A DNA stretch of 5,937 nt from Candidatus Bathyarchaeota archaeon. Its GTDB lineage: Archaea > Thermoproteota > Bathyarchaeia > TCS64. The notes beneath the pieces were generated by a model. That model saw nothing but the letters and a program-made list of their open reading frames with translations. It had not been told where the DNA came from and searched no databases. The stretch covers positions 1 to 5,937 of the forward strand of contig DAOVCM010000063.1 of NCBI GenBank assembly GCA_030670015.1, written 5' to 3'. Of this stretch, positions 1 through 5,877 are shown in pieces. Made by a program: the position numbers and the translations under genes. Each line of letters starts with the position of its first letter. Positions within the stretch are counted from its first letter, which is position 1.

Positions 1-728
1 GCCTCGATGGTCTCAAGGGCCGTCCTGTCGTTGGTGTGGCCAACGTCAATCAGCATTCCTACCTTGTTCATTCTCTTGACGGCGTCGTAGCCGAAGTCAG
101 TAAGCCCTGAGTCCAGGTTGGTCTCCCCCATTCCTCCGCCCAGCATGTTGGACTCGCTGTAGCAGATACCCATACTCCGGACCCCGAGGCCGTGGAGAAC
201 ATCGATCCTGTCCAGCTCGTTCTCAATAGGCGTCGCCGATTCAAGGCAGAATGTGAGGGCGACCTTCCCGTTCTCTGCGGCGTCCCTGATGTCGCTGACC
301 CTGAGGCAATGGGTGACCATGGTCTGGTGGTGGATGTCGCAGAGGCGTATGCCGATGTCGTGGATAACATCGGTCCACTTCCAGCCACTGTAGCTGGTGA
401 TGTACGCGGTGCCGTCCATCAGGTTGTCGAAGACGCAGTCGAGGCGGCTGGTGCTGAGGCCTTCGTAGGCGGTGAAGTTCCGGCCTGTTTGCTGGAGATC
501 CATGGCTTGGCTCATGTCCTCGGGCCAGAGGACAGGGTGCTCGTGCAGGTCGATGACGATATTCCTCTCGATGAACTCTTCGAAACGCTCCTCCTCAGAT
601 TTGGAGAGAGGCACGAAGTAGGGCTGGACTCTGTCGAATTCTTTGCAGAGCTTGAACTCTTTGTAATCGAATCCTGGTTCAAGATACCTGTAGGCCTTGT
701 AACCGTCATACTTCTTTTTCCTACCCAT
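1..728 (-). CDS. M19 (membrane/renal dipeptidase) family metallopeptidase, C-terminus outside window
   Basis: This partial gene gives 242 codons read from an ATG at 728; an in-frame TGA lies three codons upstream, so this is the longest possible start. The family are zinc amidohydrolase-fold (TIM-barrel) enzymes that cleave dipeptides. The sequence shows an N-terminal extension of about 55 residues (MGRKKKYDGYKAYRY...), then IDLHEHP at 59-65 where M19 enzymes carry DGHND with two zinc ligands. LTFCLES at 158-164 follows, with E163 matching the bridging glutamate. GVRSMGICYSESN occupies 182-194, and the M19 signature LTDFGYDAVKRMNKVGMLID runs 209-228, ending in H231, the first of the two later zinc histidines. 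There is no signal peptide or membrane helix, so it is probably cytoplasmic. The usual HxD is HxH here, and the usual LTHN reads ICYS, so it is a divergent subfamily whose substrate may not be a simple dipeptide. The family is secure; the substrate is not. Confidence 0.9.
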   Translation of the reverse strand, partial: MGRKKKYDGYKAYRYLEPGFDYKEFKLCKEFDRVQPYFVPLSKSEEERFEEFIERNIVIDLHEHPVLWPEDMSQAMDLQQTGRNFTAYEGLSTSRLDCVFDNLMDGTAYITSYSGWKWTDVIHDIGIRLCDIHHQTMVTHCLRVSDIRDAAENGKVALTFCLESATPIENELDRIDVLHGLGVRSMGICYSESNMLGGGMGETNLDSGLTDFGYDAVKRMNKVGMLIDVGHTNDRTALETIE

Positions 729-757
729 CCTAGATCAGTACTAAATTCTATTGATCT

Positions 758-767
758 GGATAAAAGA
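758..767 (-). promoter_or_regulatory. Probable TATA box of the M19 gene
   Basis: On the minus strand the sequence reads TCTTTTATCC, centred about 34 bases upstream of the ATG at 728. Archaeal transcription starts about 25 bases past the TATA centre, which would give a leader of only about 8-10 nt. This fits the absence of a Shine-Dalgarno motif before that ATG (only ATCTAGG is present). The match to consensus is moderate. Confidence 0.4.
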
Positions 768-786
768 TGAGGGTTAGACTAGCCAT

Positions 787-833
787 GATTGAGGGTTTTT
801 CGGTCAATCCGTTCAGACTTCTCTCCAAAAACC
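787..833. repeat. Two interlocking inverted repeats (pseudoknot-like topology)
   Basis: GATTGA at 787-792 pairs perfectly with TCAATC at 804-809. The 11-nt loop between them contains GGTTTTT (794-800), which pairs perfectly with AAAAACC at 827-833. In RNA this would be an H-type pseudoknot; in DNA it could be operator half-sites. It lies upstream of the inferred start sites of both flanking genes, so there is no evidence that it is transcribed. Short A/T-rich arms like these can arise by chance. Confidence 0.3.
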
Positions 834-975
834 GAGGTTTCACACTTCTTAGACAATACTTTGGATGATGCCTTGCTCTTATTAGAAAATCTCTTTCTGC
901 TTAATTGGAAATGAGATACTTAAAACATGAAGCTTACCTGTATGTGAATCCACATCACGCTCTAGTTGAAAGCTC

Positions 976-987
976 AGGGTTTATACC
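976..987 (+). promoter_or_regulatory. Probable TATA box of the glutaredoxin/FTR operon
   Basis: TTTATA at 980-985, preceded by AGGG, lies about 58 bases before the glutaredoxin ATG. A start site about 25 bases downstream would leave a leader of roughly 30-35 nt, enough to include the purine-rich AGAAGGA just before the ATG. A second A/T-rich segment, TATTTTTTAG at 1001-1010, could serve instead with a shorter leader. Confidence 0.45.
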
Positions 988-1040
988 CCAAGCTTGGACA
1001 TATTTTTTAGATATCTTAACGATTAAGTGAGAAGGACGTA

Positions 1041-1322
1041 ATGACCCCTAAGGTAGCTGGAGAGAACTCAGACCATAGAGTAGTCCTCTACACCCTGAGC
1101 ACGTGTGGCTGGTGTAAGAGGACGAAGCAGTTCCTGAATGACTATAATGTGGAATATGAATACCTTGACCTGGACACTGCTACCTCCCAGGAGCGGATAG
1201 AGGCTATACAATTCCTGCAGGAGAAGAATGTGCCCATTGGATTCCCAGTAATAGTTGTAGATGGCGAAACCATCATAAGCGGATATAAACCTGACAAAAT
1301 CAAGGAGGCGCTGGGCTTTTGA
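1041..1322 (+). CDS. Glutaredoxin-family thiol:disulfide oxidoreductase
   Basis: This is a complete 93-residue protein of single-domain glutaredoxin size. The dithiol active site is C22-G-W-C25, placed directly after the first beta strand (RVVLYTLST). The cis-proline loop is GFP at 67-69 followed by the strand VIVVDG, and the C-terminal helix begins after GYKP (81-84). These are the usual thioredoxin-fold landmarks. CGWC is not the classical CPYC, and this small archaeal type is often grouped with NrdH or mini-thioredoxins. It probably reduces protein disulfides in the cytoplasm. The ATG at 1041 is preceded by a purine-rich AGAAGGA at about 1030-1036. Its stop overlaps the start of the next gene by 4 bases (TTGA), so the two are translationally coupled. 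The neighbouring FTR-like protein is its likely electron donor; glutathione is not expected in most archaea. Confidence 0.92.
   Translation: MTPKVAGENSDHRVVLYTLSTCGWCKRTKQFLNDYNVEYEYLDLDTATSQERIEAIQFLQEKNVPIGFPVIVVDGETIISGYKPDKIKEALGF
1302..1308 (+). promoter_or_regulatory. Shine-Dalgarno site deciding the TTG start of the FTR-rubredoxin gene
   Basis: AAGGAGG lies inside the 3' end of the glutaredoxin gene, 10 bases before the TTG at 1319. It is the strongest ribosome binding site in this operon and supports TTG as the start, since the next in-frame ATG (1371) lies 17 codons further in and has no such motif. Confidence 0.7.
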
Positions 1323-1864
1323 CAAGTCTGGATAAGGTTAAGCAGCGCGCCGAGTTCGACGCGAAGGCTCATGGCTACTATCTGAACCCTGATCCCGAGT
1401 TCCTTCTAAATCTTCTTGAGGGCTTGAGGAAGAACGAGGAACGCTATGGGTACCCCTCATGTCCCTGCAGGATGGCCACAGGAGAATTCGAGGTCGACAG
1501 AGACATCATCTGCCCCTGCGACTATCGGGATCCAGATGTGGAAGAGCACGGGACATGCTACTGCTGTCTCTTTGTGGACAGCGGGACCTATGCGAGCAAG
1601 GAGACGAGTCCTATCCCTGAGAGAAGGCCCATGGAGAAGCAGCTTAGAGCCTACGGAATAGCAGGTGAAGGGCAGCCAGAGCTGAAGCAGGAGCCGTCAT
1701 CTATGTTGATGAACATTGGGACCGGTAGAAAAATATTGTATTGCAAGCAGTGCGGCTATGTGGTCTTCCGTGAGGAACCTCCGTATGTCTGCCCTATCTG
1801 TAGGGCAAAGAGGGAAATGTTTGCCGAGGTGAAGGCCAGACTATTTTTCAGTACGGGCAGCTAA
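1319..1864 (+). CDS. Ferredoxin:thioredoxin reductase catalytic-type protein fused to a C-terminal rubredoxin domain
   Basis: This 181-residue protein starts at TTG, overlapping the glutaredoxin stop, and ends in tandem stops TAA-TGA. Residues about 1-110 are an FTR catalytic-subunit domain with cysteines C48-P-C50, C65-P-C67 and C80-Y-C82, followed by an extra C83. In plant FTR the same three pairs bind a 4Fe-4S cluster and supply the redox-active disulfide. Spacing here is 14 and 12 residues where plant FTR has 16 and 8, and the middle residue of the last pair is Tyr where the plant enzyme has His. After a linker of about 25 residues, 138-171 form a rubredoxin-like knuckle pair, C142-KQ-C145-GY and C158-PI-C161, the likely iron site. 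FTR-rubredoxin fusions are known in methanogens as ferredoxin:disulfide reductases. No FTR variable subunit is seen beside it, as is usual for archaeal forms. It probably passes ferredoxin electrons to the adjacent glutaredoxin. The family is firm; the partner is inferred. Confidence 0.92.
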   Translation: MTSLDKVKQRAEFDAKAHGYYLNPDPEFLLNLLEGLRKNEERYGYPSCPCRMATGEFEVDRDIICPCDYRDPDVEEHGTCYCCLFVDSGTYASKETSPIPERRPMEKQLRAYGIAGEGQPELKQEPSSMLMNIGTGRKILYCKQCGYVVFREEPPYVCPICRAKREMFAEVKARLFFSTGS

Positions 1865-1940
1865 TGACAGAATATTCAATCTTTCCGTTGACTAGCATAA
1901 GATACGGTTGTGATTGAAGTGGTTCACTCTATTCTCCCCT

Positions 1941-1962
1941 AGTGAAAAATAGTTTTATAAAA
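1941..1962 (+). promoter_or_regulatory. Promoter-like BRE/TATA sequence with no clear gene behind it
   Basis: A purine-rich AGTGAAAAAT (1941-1950) followed by TTTTATAAAAAA is a good match to an archaeal BRE plus TATA box on the plus strand. It would start transcription near 1980-1986, where an ATG opens a frame of only 26 codons (1986-2066). It could drive a small RNA or the leaderless micro-ORF, or simply be AT-rich spacer. The rest of 1865-2085 holds no other feature I can support. Confidence 0.3.
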
Positions 1963-2085
1963 AATTGTGCATCTGAAGCTTCAAGATGCTGGCAAAAATT
2001 AGGGTGAACTTAGGTAAATTATCCTCTGAACAATCACATTACTCGTGCATTATGAAAATTGGATGAGGTGAGTATATCAAATATC

Positions 2086-2415
2086 TTATGTGCTTTTCTG
2101 AAGATAGGTGGAGAGAATTATACTAGGTATTAAACTCAGCACCGAGAGCAGGAAGATCGTTGTAACTCCTCTGCTCTGTATCAGAATAGAAGTTAAGGGA
2201 GGTGCCAAAGCACCTGCGATGTTCGATATAACGAAGTAGACACTGAATGCTAGGCTCCTGTTTTCTACAGCGCTGTTTGTCACGATGAGAGAATTCATGA
2301 GAGGCATTGAAGAAGAGTATAGGCCACGATAGACTACGTATAGGGCGGATACTAGTAAGAGACTCGGAGATAACAGAATAAACGCGAGCATAACGGCGCG
2401 CGAGTGTATAGCCAC
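2086..2415 (-). pseudogene. MFS transporter remnant, only the C-terminal helices left
   Basis: The open frame of 109 codons begins at a GTG, with an in-frame TAG three codons upstream. It is strongly hydrophobic. Residues about 7-29 and 30-46 form one or two helices, 55-79 one with the small-residue pattern ISNIAGALAPPL, and 84-104 the last. VENRSLAFSVY at 50-60, followed by the GALAPP helix, is the layout seen around TM10-TM12 of major facilitator permeases, which normally have about 400 residues and 12 helices. The first eight or so helices are absent, and only 51 bases separate the frame from the end of the upstream M14 gene, so there is no room for them. I infer a 5' deletion. An A/T-rich box about 20-32 bases upstream (2435-2447) could still drive a leaderless transcript. 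A functional small membrane protein is possible but less likely. Confidence 0.65.
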
Positions 2416-2439
2416 ATGGATCTAAAATCTAGGCTATTT

Positions 2440-2447
2440 AAAAAAAA
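2440..2447 (-). terminator. T-run terminator behind the M14 gene
   Basis: An uninterrupted run of eight T on the minus strand lies 19 bases past the TAG of the M14 gene and follows a pyrimidine-rich CTTCTCTTTCTACC. Intrinsic archaeal termination needs little more than such a run. The adjoining TTTAAATAG could also act as a TATA box for the MFS remnant. Confidence 0.5.
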
Positions 2448-2466
2448 TGGTAGAAAGAGAAGGTAT

Positions 2467-5013
2467 CTAACCGAGGAGGGCGTTGAAGAAGAACTTGAAA
2501 GTGGCGTCAGTGAGGGCCCTAGCCTGAGGTGCAAATCCGTACATAATGACCCTGCCTTTTCCCTTCTTCGCCTCTATGAGAGCCGCTTTACGACTCAGCT
2601 TCTCCTCGCCTATGAGCCAGCCGCTCTGCATCATCCTATCCTCAGGGTAGCTCACAACCACACTATAATCCTCGTTACTGAACCCGGGCTTCACCGCGAA
2701 GGCCAGTTTCCCTCGAAGCAGGATCAGGGCATGCTTGGGCATACCATAGGCGAGGCGGTGATCCGTGTCGACGTTCACCCAGAGGGTCGAGCCAGGGCAG
2801 TGAAACTCCTTGGGCTCCAATTCCTTCACCACGTTGGTGACCGGCAGCTTCAGCTCTTCGATGATAAAGTTCGAGGACTCGTTCAGCGCTAGGAGGGTGC
2901 CCCCCACCTCAACGAACTCTTTGATCTTCTCGACACCGTCCTCTCCGATGCCGCTCCTGTATTCTGGTGGGAAGACGGGTACAGTTCTTCGGCCCTTGAA
3001 CCTCTTCTCGAAGTACTCCTCCAGCTTCTCTCCGGTGATGAAGGGGGTGGCGTCACTCGGCAAAATCAGCACATCGTACTTTCCCTCGAGACCAGCTTTC
3101 ACCTCTTCGTCCTTCACCGTGGTGAACTCGAAGCCATACTGCTCGAGGAGCCACCTTGTCCAGCCCTCATCCATGTTACCTCCCCAGTAGCGCTGATACA
3201 TCGCTATCCTGAGCGGCTTGACCTCGTGCCGTTCAAAGCCCGGCTCTGATACTGGCGTGTGGAAGGTGACATGTGTCTCCCTTGCCGTCTCCCCGAGGTC
3301 TTTAGCGGCATCTTCCTGCTTGGGTATGTAGAATGCTCCCTTTGGCAGAACGCAGGCCTCTATCTCAACCTCCTCGTCGGCTCTGTAGACTTTGATGTCT
3401 TTCTTCAGCAACAAGTTAACGGCTTTGAAGCTGTTGTTGATCCTGGTGTCCAGTAGGTACCCGTACTCGCCCTTGCCAGTTACATCGCCATCGGGTAGCT
3501 TGACATCCTCAACCCTCTCGAAGTCTCCCTCCAGCTTCTCCCTGGCCTCCACAATGTTGACGCCTTTGAACTCAGCCATGGTCATGGTGGCGAAGTCGTA
3601 GTTCATCATAGGGGTCCCGTCCCGTGTCCGCACCCAGATGCTGTCCCTGTAGAAGGTCCTGCTGAGCAGGGAGACTAGGAACGCCCTGGCGGTCTGGGAT
3701 GCGAGGAGGATGTAGCTTCCGGCGGGGTAGGTCGCTCCACACGATCTGAACGGCTTCGTGGCTATGTGTATCTCGACTCCCATGTCCTTGAGGGTTCTTA
3801 GGAGCTTGAGGGCTGTGAGGGTATCGTGCTGACTCGGCGGCACAATGTAGGCGTAAGGTGGTTCTTCCTCTCCCTTCCTGATAGCCCTCTCCGCTTTCAC
3901 GTACATGTTCCTGAGGATCATATCCCTGTTGTTCGCCGCAACCTCCAGGGTGGCGAGGGCCGTGATCTTCTGCCCCTCCATGATGTCCGCGAGGTGCCAC
4001 CAGCCCCCCTCCCAGGGGTGGAGGAAGCTCACCTGAGTCCTATACTCAGGCCTACCGCGGGGGCCAGGCTGGAGCTGGTGGTAATGAACGTAGACCGGCG
4101 TGGCAAACTTGACACTAGCGGATTCAGTGAACATACCGCAGATGTTGAACCAGGGGAAAACGAGGGAGAATCCGGGCATGAAGTCCGCGGGGAAGGTTGC
4201 AGCTGACTCGACCCCGATCTTGCCAGCGGCCTCAAGCCTTACCGCCATCTGGGCGCCGTAGTGCTTCTGCTCCACCCACACCATGGGATCAGCCACCTCG
4301 TTCACGGGGTTGGCGTTGGGAGGTATGAAGAAACGGGAACCGTAGAAACCCATCTGATGGTGGTCCACGTAAGCCTGGGGGAACCACTCTTTCAGCAGGA
4401 CCTTTGTCACCAGCTGGGTCTCCACCTGTGTGAGGGTGAGGGCGTCCCTGTTGTTGTCGTGACCCACGTACTTGTGGTAGAGCCAGGGGAGACCAGTTCC
4501 CTCGTACTCTGTGTCCAGCCACTTGTTGTACCAGTCGACGGTCATTATCTGGCCGTCAGGGTTGGCGCATGGAAACAGGAGGAAGACCACGTTCTCACGA
4601 ATCTTCTGATGGAGGGGTTCCTCTGAAGTGATGAGTTCATACGCAAGCTCCGAGGAGACCTGGGTGCCGCCGACCTCTGAGGCGTGAATACTCATTGTCA
4701 TCGCGACAATAGTCTTTCCCTCTCTAATGATCTCCTCGACCTCCTCCTCTTTCAGGCCTTTAGGGTGACCGATCTTCCAACTCATTTCCCTGTATTTTTC
4801 TAGGTTCGCGAGGTTCTCGGGGGATGATATGAAGGCGAGTATAAAGGGGTGGCCCTCTGTGGACTTTCCCAGCTCCACCACCCTGATCCTGTCAGAGGCC
4901 TCGTCAAGCTTCCAGAAGTAGTTCACGATCTTATCCCATCGCGCCAGCTTCCTGTCGGTTCCAAGTTCGAATTTGAAGTGCTCCTCAGGTGAGATGATTT
5001 TTTTTGAGGTCAT
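2467..5013 (-). CDS. Large M14-family zinc carboxypeptidase with C-terminal glutamine-amidotransferase-like domain
   Basis: This is a complete 848-residue protein. The N-terminal half is an M14 (carboxypeptidase A-like) domain. H110-A-S-E113 is the HxxE zinc pair, and VDHHQMG at 216-222 carries the third zinc histidine (H218 or H219). N188-R189 in GHDNNRD corresponds to the Asn-Arg that holds the substrate carboxylate, and E297 in MFTES fits the general-base glutamate. A linker region (about 380-595) leads to a Rossmann-like segment at 601-848 (LRIAMYQRYWGGN, then KYDVLILPS at 645-653 and GGTLLAL at 704-710), resembling class I GATase or ThuA-like domains often attached to long M14 proteins. 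I see no nucleophile elbow cysteine, so it may be a structural or binding module. There is no signal peptide, so a cytoplasmic peptidase is likely, although many bacterial relatives are secreted. The ATG at 5013 has AGAGG 5 bases upstream and a TATA box at the right distance. It removes C-terminal residues from peptides; exact specificity is unknown. Confidence 0.93.
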   Translation of the reverse strand: MTSKKIISPEEHFKFELGTDRKLARWDKIVNYFWKLDEASDRIRVVELGKSTEGHPFILAFISSPENLANLEKYREMSWKIGHPKGLKEEEVEEIIREGKTIVAMTMSIHASEVGGTQVSSELAYELITSEEPLHQKIRENVVFLLFPCANPDGQIMTVDWYNKWLDTEYEGTGLPWLYHKYVGHDNNRDALTLTQVETQLVTKVLLKEWFPQAYVDHHQMGFYGSRFFIPPNANPVNEVADPMVWVEQKHYGAQMAVRLEAAGKIGVESAATFPADFMPGFSLVFPWFNICGMFTESASVKFATPVYVHYHQLQPGPRGRPEYRTQVSFLHPWEGGWWHLADIMEGQKITALATLEVAANNRDMILRNMYVKAERAIRKGEEEPPYAYIVPPSQHDTLTALKLLRTLKDMGVEIHIATKPFRSCGATYPAGSYILLASQTARAFLVSLLSRTFYRDSIWVRTRDGTPMMNYDFATMTMAEFKGVNIVEAREKLEGDFERVEDVKLPDGDVTGKGEYGYLLDTRINNSFKAVNLLLKKDIKVYRADEEVEIEACVLPKGAFYIPKQEDAAKDLGETARETHVTFHTPVSEPGFERHEVKPLRIAMYQRYWGGNMDEGWTRWLLEQYGFEFTTVKDEEVKAGLEGKYDVLILPSDATPFITGEKLEEYFEKRFKGRRTVPVFPPEYRSGIGEDGVEKIKEFVEVGGTLLALNESSNFIIEELKLPVTNVVKELEPKEFHCPGSTLWVNVDTDHRLAYGMPKHALILLRGKLAFAVKPGFSNEDYSVVVSYPEDRMMQSGWLIGEEKLSRKAALIEAKKGKGRVIMYGFAPQARALTDATFKFFFNALLG

Positions 5014-5040
5014 ATAATCCTCTGTGGTATACTGAGAAGG

Positions 5041-5050
5041 ATATATAAAA
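5041..5050 (-). promoter_or_regulatory. TATA box of the M14 peptidase gene
   Basis: On the minus strand TTTTATATAT lies 28-37 bases upstream of the ATG at 5013, an excellent archaeal TATA match. Transcription would start around 5018-5022, giving a very short leader. The ribosome site AGAGG (5019-5023, minus) may therefore be only partly on the message. It is the clearest promoter in the window. Confidence 0.65.
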
Positions 5051-5217
5051 TTACGGAACAGGTCTAAATTTACGCAAATACCCGAATATTTATTATAACC
5101 TTAAACAGATGGTCGCAGAATTTACGTGGGATACAATGAAGGACACGTGAAGAACTCGTTATCGAAAAGGGGTTAAAAATCTTCGTCTTAAACGTTGAGG
5201 AAAGTGGGAAGAATTCG

Positions 5218-5229
5218 AAGCGCGCGCTT
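5218..5229. repeat. Perfect 12-base palindrome AAGCGCGCGCTT
   Basis: The sequence is identical on both strands and is centred on alternating CG in an otherwise AT-rich spacer. It could be a protein binding site or a methylation or restriction target. It is a single copy in this window and has no gene close enough downstream to act as a typical operator. Confidence 0.35.
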
Positions 5230-5337
5230 TATGATTGACCGTGATGGTGCGTCTCACCAGGGTACTATTGCTCTAGCGCCATTTTACCCAGTTTTCAGAA
5301 TTGTGTTCTTACGATAATTCTATTGTTATGGATAATT

Positions 5338-5353
5338 GAAGATTCGAGTCTTC
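5338..5353. repeat. Short inverted repeat GAAGA / TCTTC
   Basis: A five-base stem, 5338-5342 with 5349-5353, encloses a six-base loop TTCGAG. The flanks TT and GAA extend it with a one-base bulge. It lies downstream of the retropepsin-like gene on its strand, beyond the T-run terminator, and may be incidental. Confidence 0.25.
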
Positions 5354-5403
5354 GAAGCATGAAGAAGGCTGTTAACTTTTAGGACATATTTCAACTTGTA
5401 TAT

Positions 5404-5428
5404 AAAAAAGGAAAGAGCGATTATCGCT
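5404..5428 (-). terminator. Hairpin plus T-run terminator overlapping the stop of the retropepsin-like gene
   Basis: On the minus strand AGCGATAATCGCT (5416-5428) is a perfect inverted repeat with the TAA stop codon in its centre. It is followed by CTTTCC and then six T (5404-5409). The stem is five or six base pairs. This is a compact terminator that uses the stop codon as its loop. The A-run and TATATA on the opposite strand could also be read as a TATA box, but no plus-strand gene follows. Confidence 0.55.
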
Positions 5429-5870
5429 TGAAGACGATTTCGCCTTTTGGATAGTCGTAAACGAACCTCTTATACCTCTTGATAATGTCCATTCCCAATA
5501 TGCTGAAGTAGGGTCTGGGGCTTTCGTCCGTGGGTTCGATAACGTCGATAGATTCCAATATCTCTGGTCTAAGTTCATTTTTAGTGTCTATGAAGATAAA
5601 TGCAACATCTGGGAGTTTGTATGGATAGATTTTGGCTCCAACTGTTTCGGTAGGCACATCAGATATTTCAAGTTCTTCGCAATTTAAGCCCAATCTTGCG
5701 CAGTCGCCATCTAGAATGGTTGATGTTGTTGCGCCTGTATCAACCATAAATAATATGGGTTCAGCTTCTTTTAATTGAGGACATACAATGAAAGCTCTGA
5801 TGTAGCAATGCCCTGTTTCTGGTTCAATGAAGCCCTTGATCTCTAAGGTTGCTTCCTCTCCGGTGAAAAT
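5421..5870 (-). CDS. Retropepsin-like aspartic protease, 5' end uncertain
   Basis: The first ATG in frame (5747) gives 108 residues but starts inside the active-site strand, MVDTGATTST, so it cannot be the true start. Upstream codons in the same frame read as convincing domain sequence: EATLEIKGF, then HCYIRAFIV, then EPILF just before VDTGA. I place the left limit at an ATT (5870), giving about 149 residues; the frame is open to a TAA at 5907-5909 and contains no ATG, GTG or TTG before 5747. The landmarks are the catalytic DTGA, later ILGMDIIKRY, and a final YDYPKGEIVF strand, all typical of single-domain retropepsin-like proteins that dimerise to form one active site. No membrane segment is seen. 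Codon use is more A/T-rich than in the M14 and M19 genes, which may indicate separate ancestry. Function is probably proteolysis of unknown targets. The fold call is firm and the start is not. Confidence 0.75.
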   Translation of the reverse strand: MFTGEEATLEIKGFIEPETGHCYIRAFIVCPQLKEAEPILFMVDTGATTSTILDGDCARLGLNCEELEISDVPTETVGAKIYPYKLPDVAFIFIDTKNELRPEILESIDVIEPTDESPRPYFSILGMDIIKRYKRFVYDYPKGEIVFKR

Positions 5871-5877
5871 GGCTTCT

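Larger units (their letters stand above)
729..1040. other. Divergent intergenic region between the M19 gene and the glutaredoxin gene
   Basis: No convincing reading frame or RNA gene was seen in this AT-rich 312-base stretch. It holds the TATA-like box of the M19 gene (about 758-767), two interlocking inverted repeats (787-833) and a TATA-like box for the glutaredoxin operon (980-985). The reading frames starting at the few ATGs, such as the one at 927, stop after a few codons. The part from about 840 to 970 holds nothing I can name. Confidence 0.6.
5014..5420. other. AT-rich intergenic region between the M14 and retropepsin-like genes
   Basis: This 407-base gap holds the M14 promoter (5041-5050), a possible broken small reading frame (5109-5238), a perfect 12-base GC palindrome (5218-5229), a short hairpin (5338-5353) and the terminator of the retropepsin-like gene (5404-5428). 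I looked for a tRNA because a T-loop-like CTCGAAT occurs near 5343-5349 on the minus strand, but no matching stems exist. No intact gene is supported. Confidence 0.6.

Noticed and set aside
192..770. 192-codon plus-strand open frame
   Set aside because: It is antisense to the M19 gene, whose minus-strand frame carries clear family motifs. The plus-strand translation is rich in Val, Glu and Asp and has no recognisable domain; it is a shadow of the GC-rich codon pattern.
2404..2892. 162-codon plus-strand open frame over the 3' end of the M14 gene
   Set aside because: It overlaps the conserved C-terminal domain of the M14 protein in antisense, has no domain features and no ribosome site.
3572..4000. 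142-codon minus-strand frame inside the M14 gene
   Set aside because: It lies wholly within the M14 coding region in another frame, with a His/Gly/Arg-rich composition typical of an out-of-frame reading.
5338..5356. Possible tRNA T-arm (CTCGAAT on the minus strand)
   Set aside because: The stem gives a six-base rather than seven-base loop, and no acceptor, D or anticodon arms can be found at the correct distances.
5397..5409. TATATAAAAAA as a plus-strand promoter
   Set aside because: The only sequence downstream is antisense to the retropepsin-like gene. The same bases are better explained as the T-run of its terminator.
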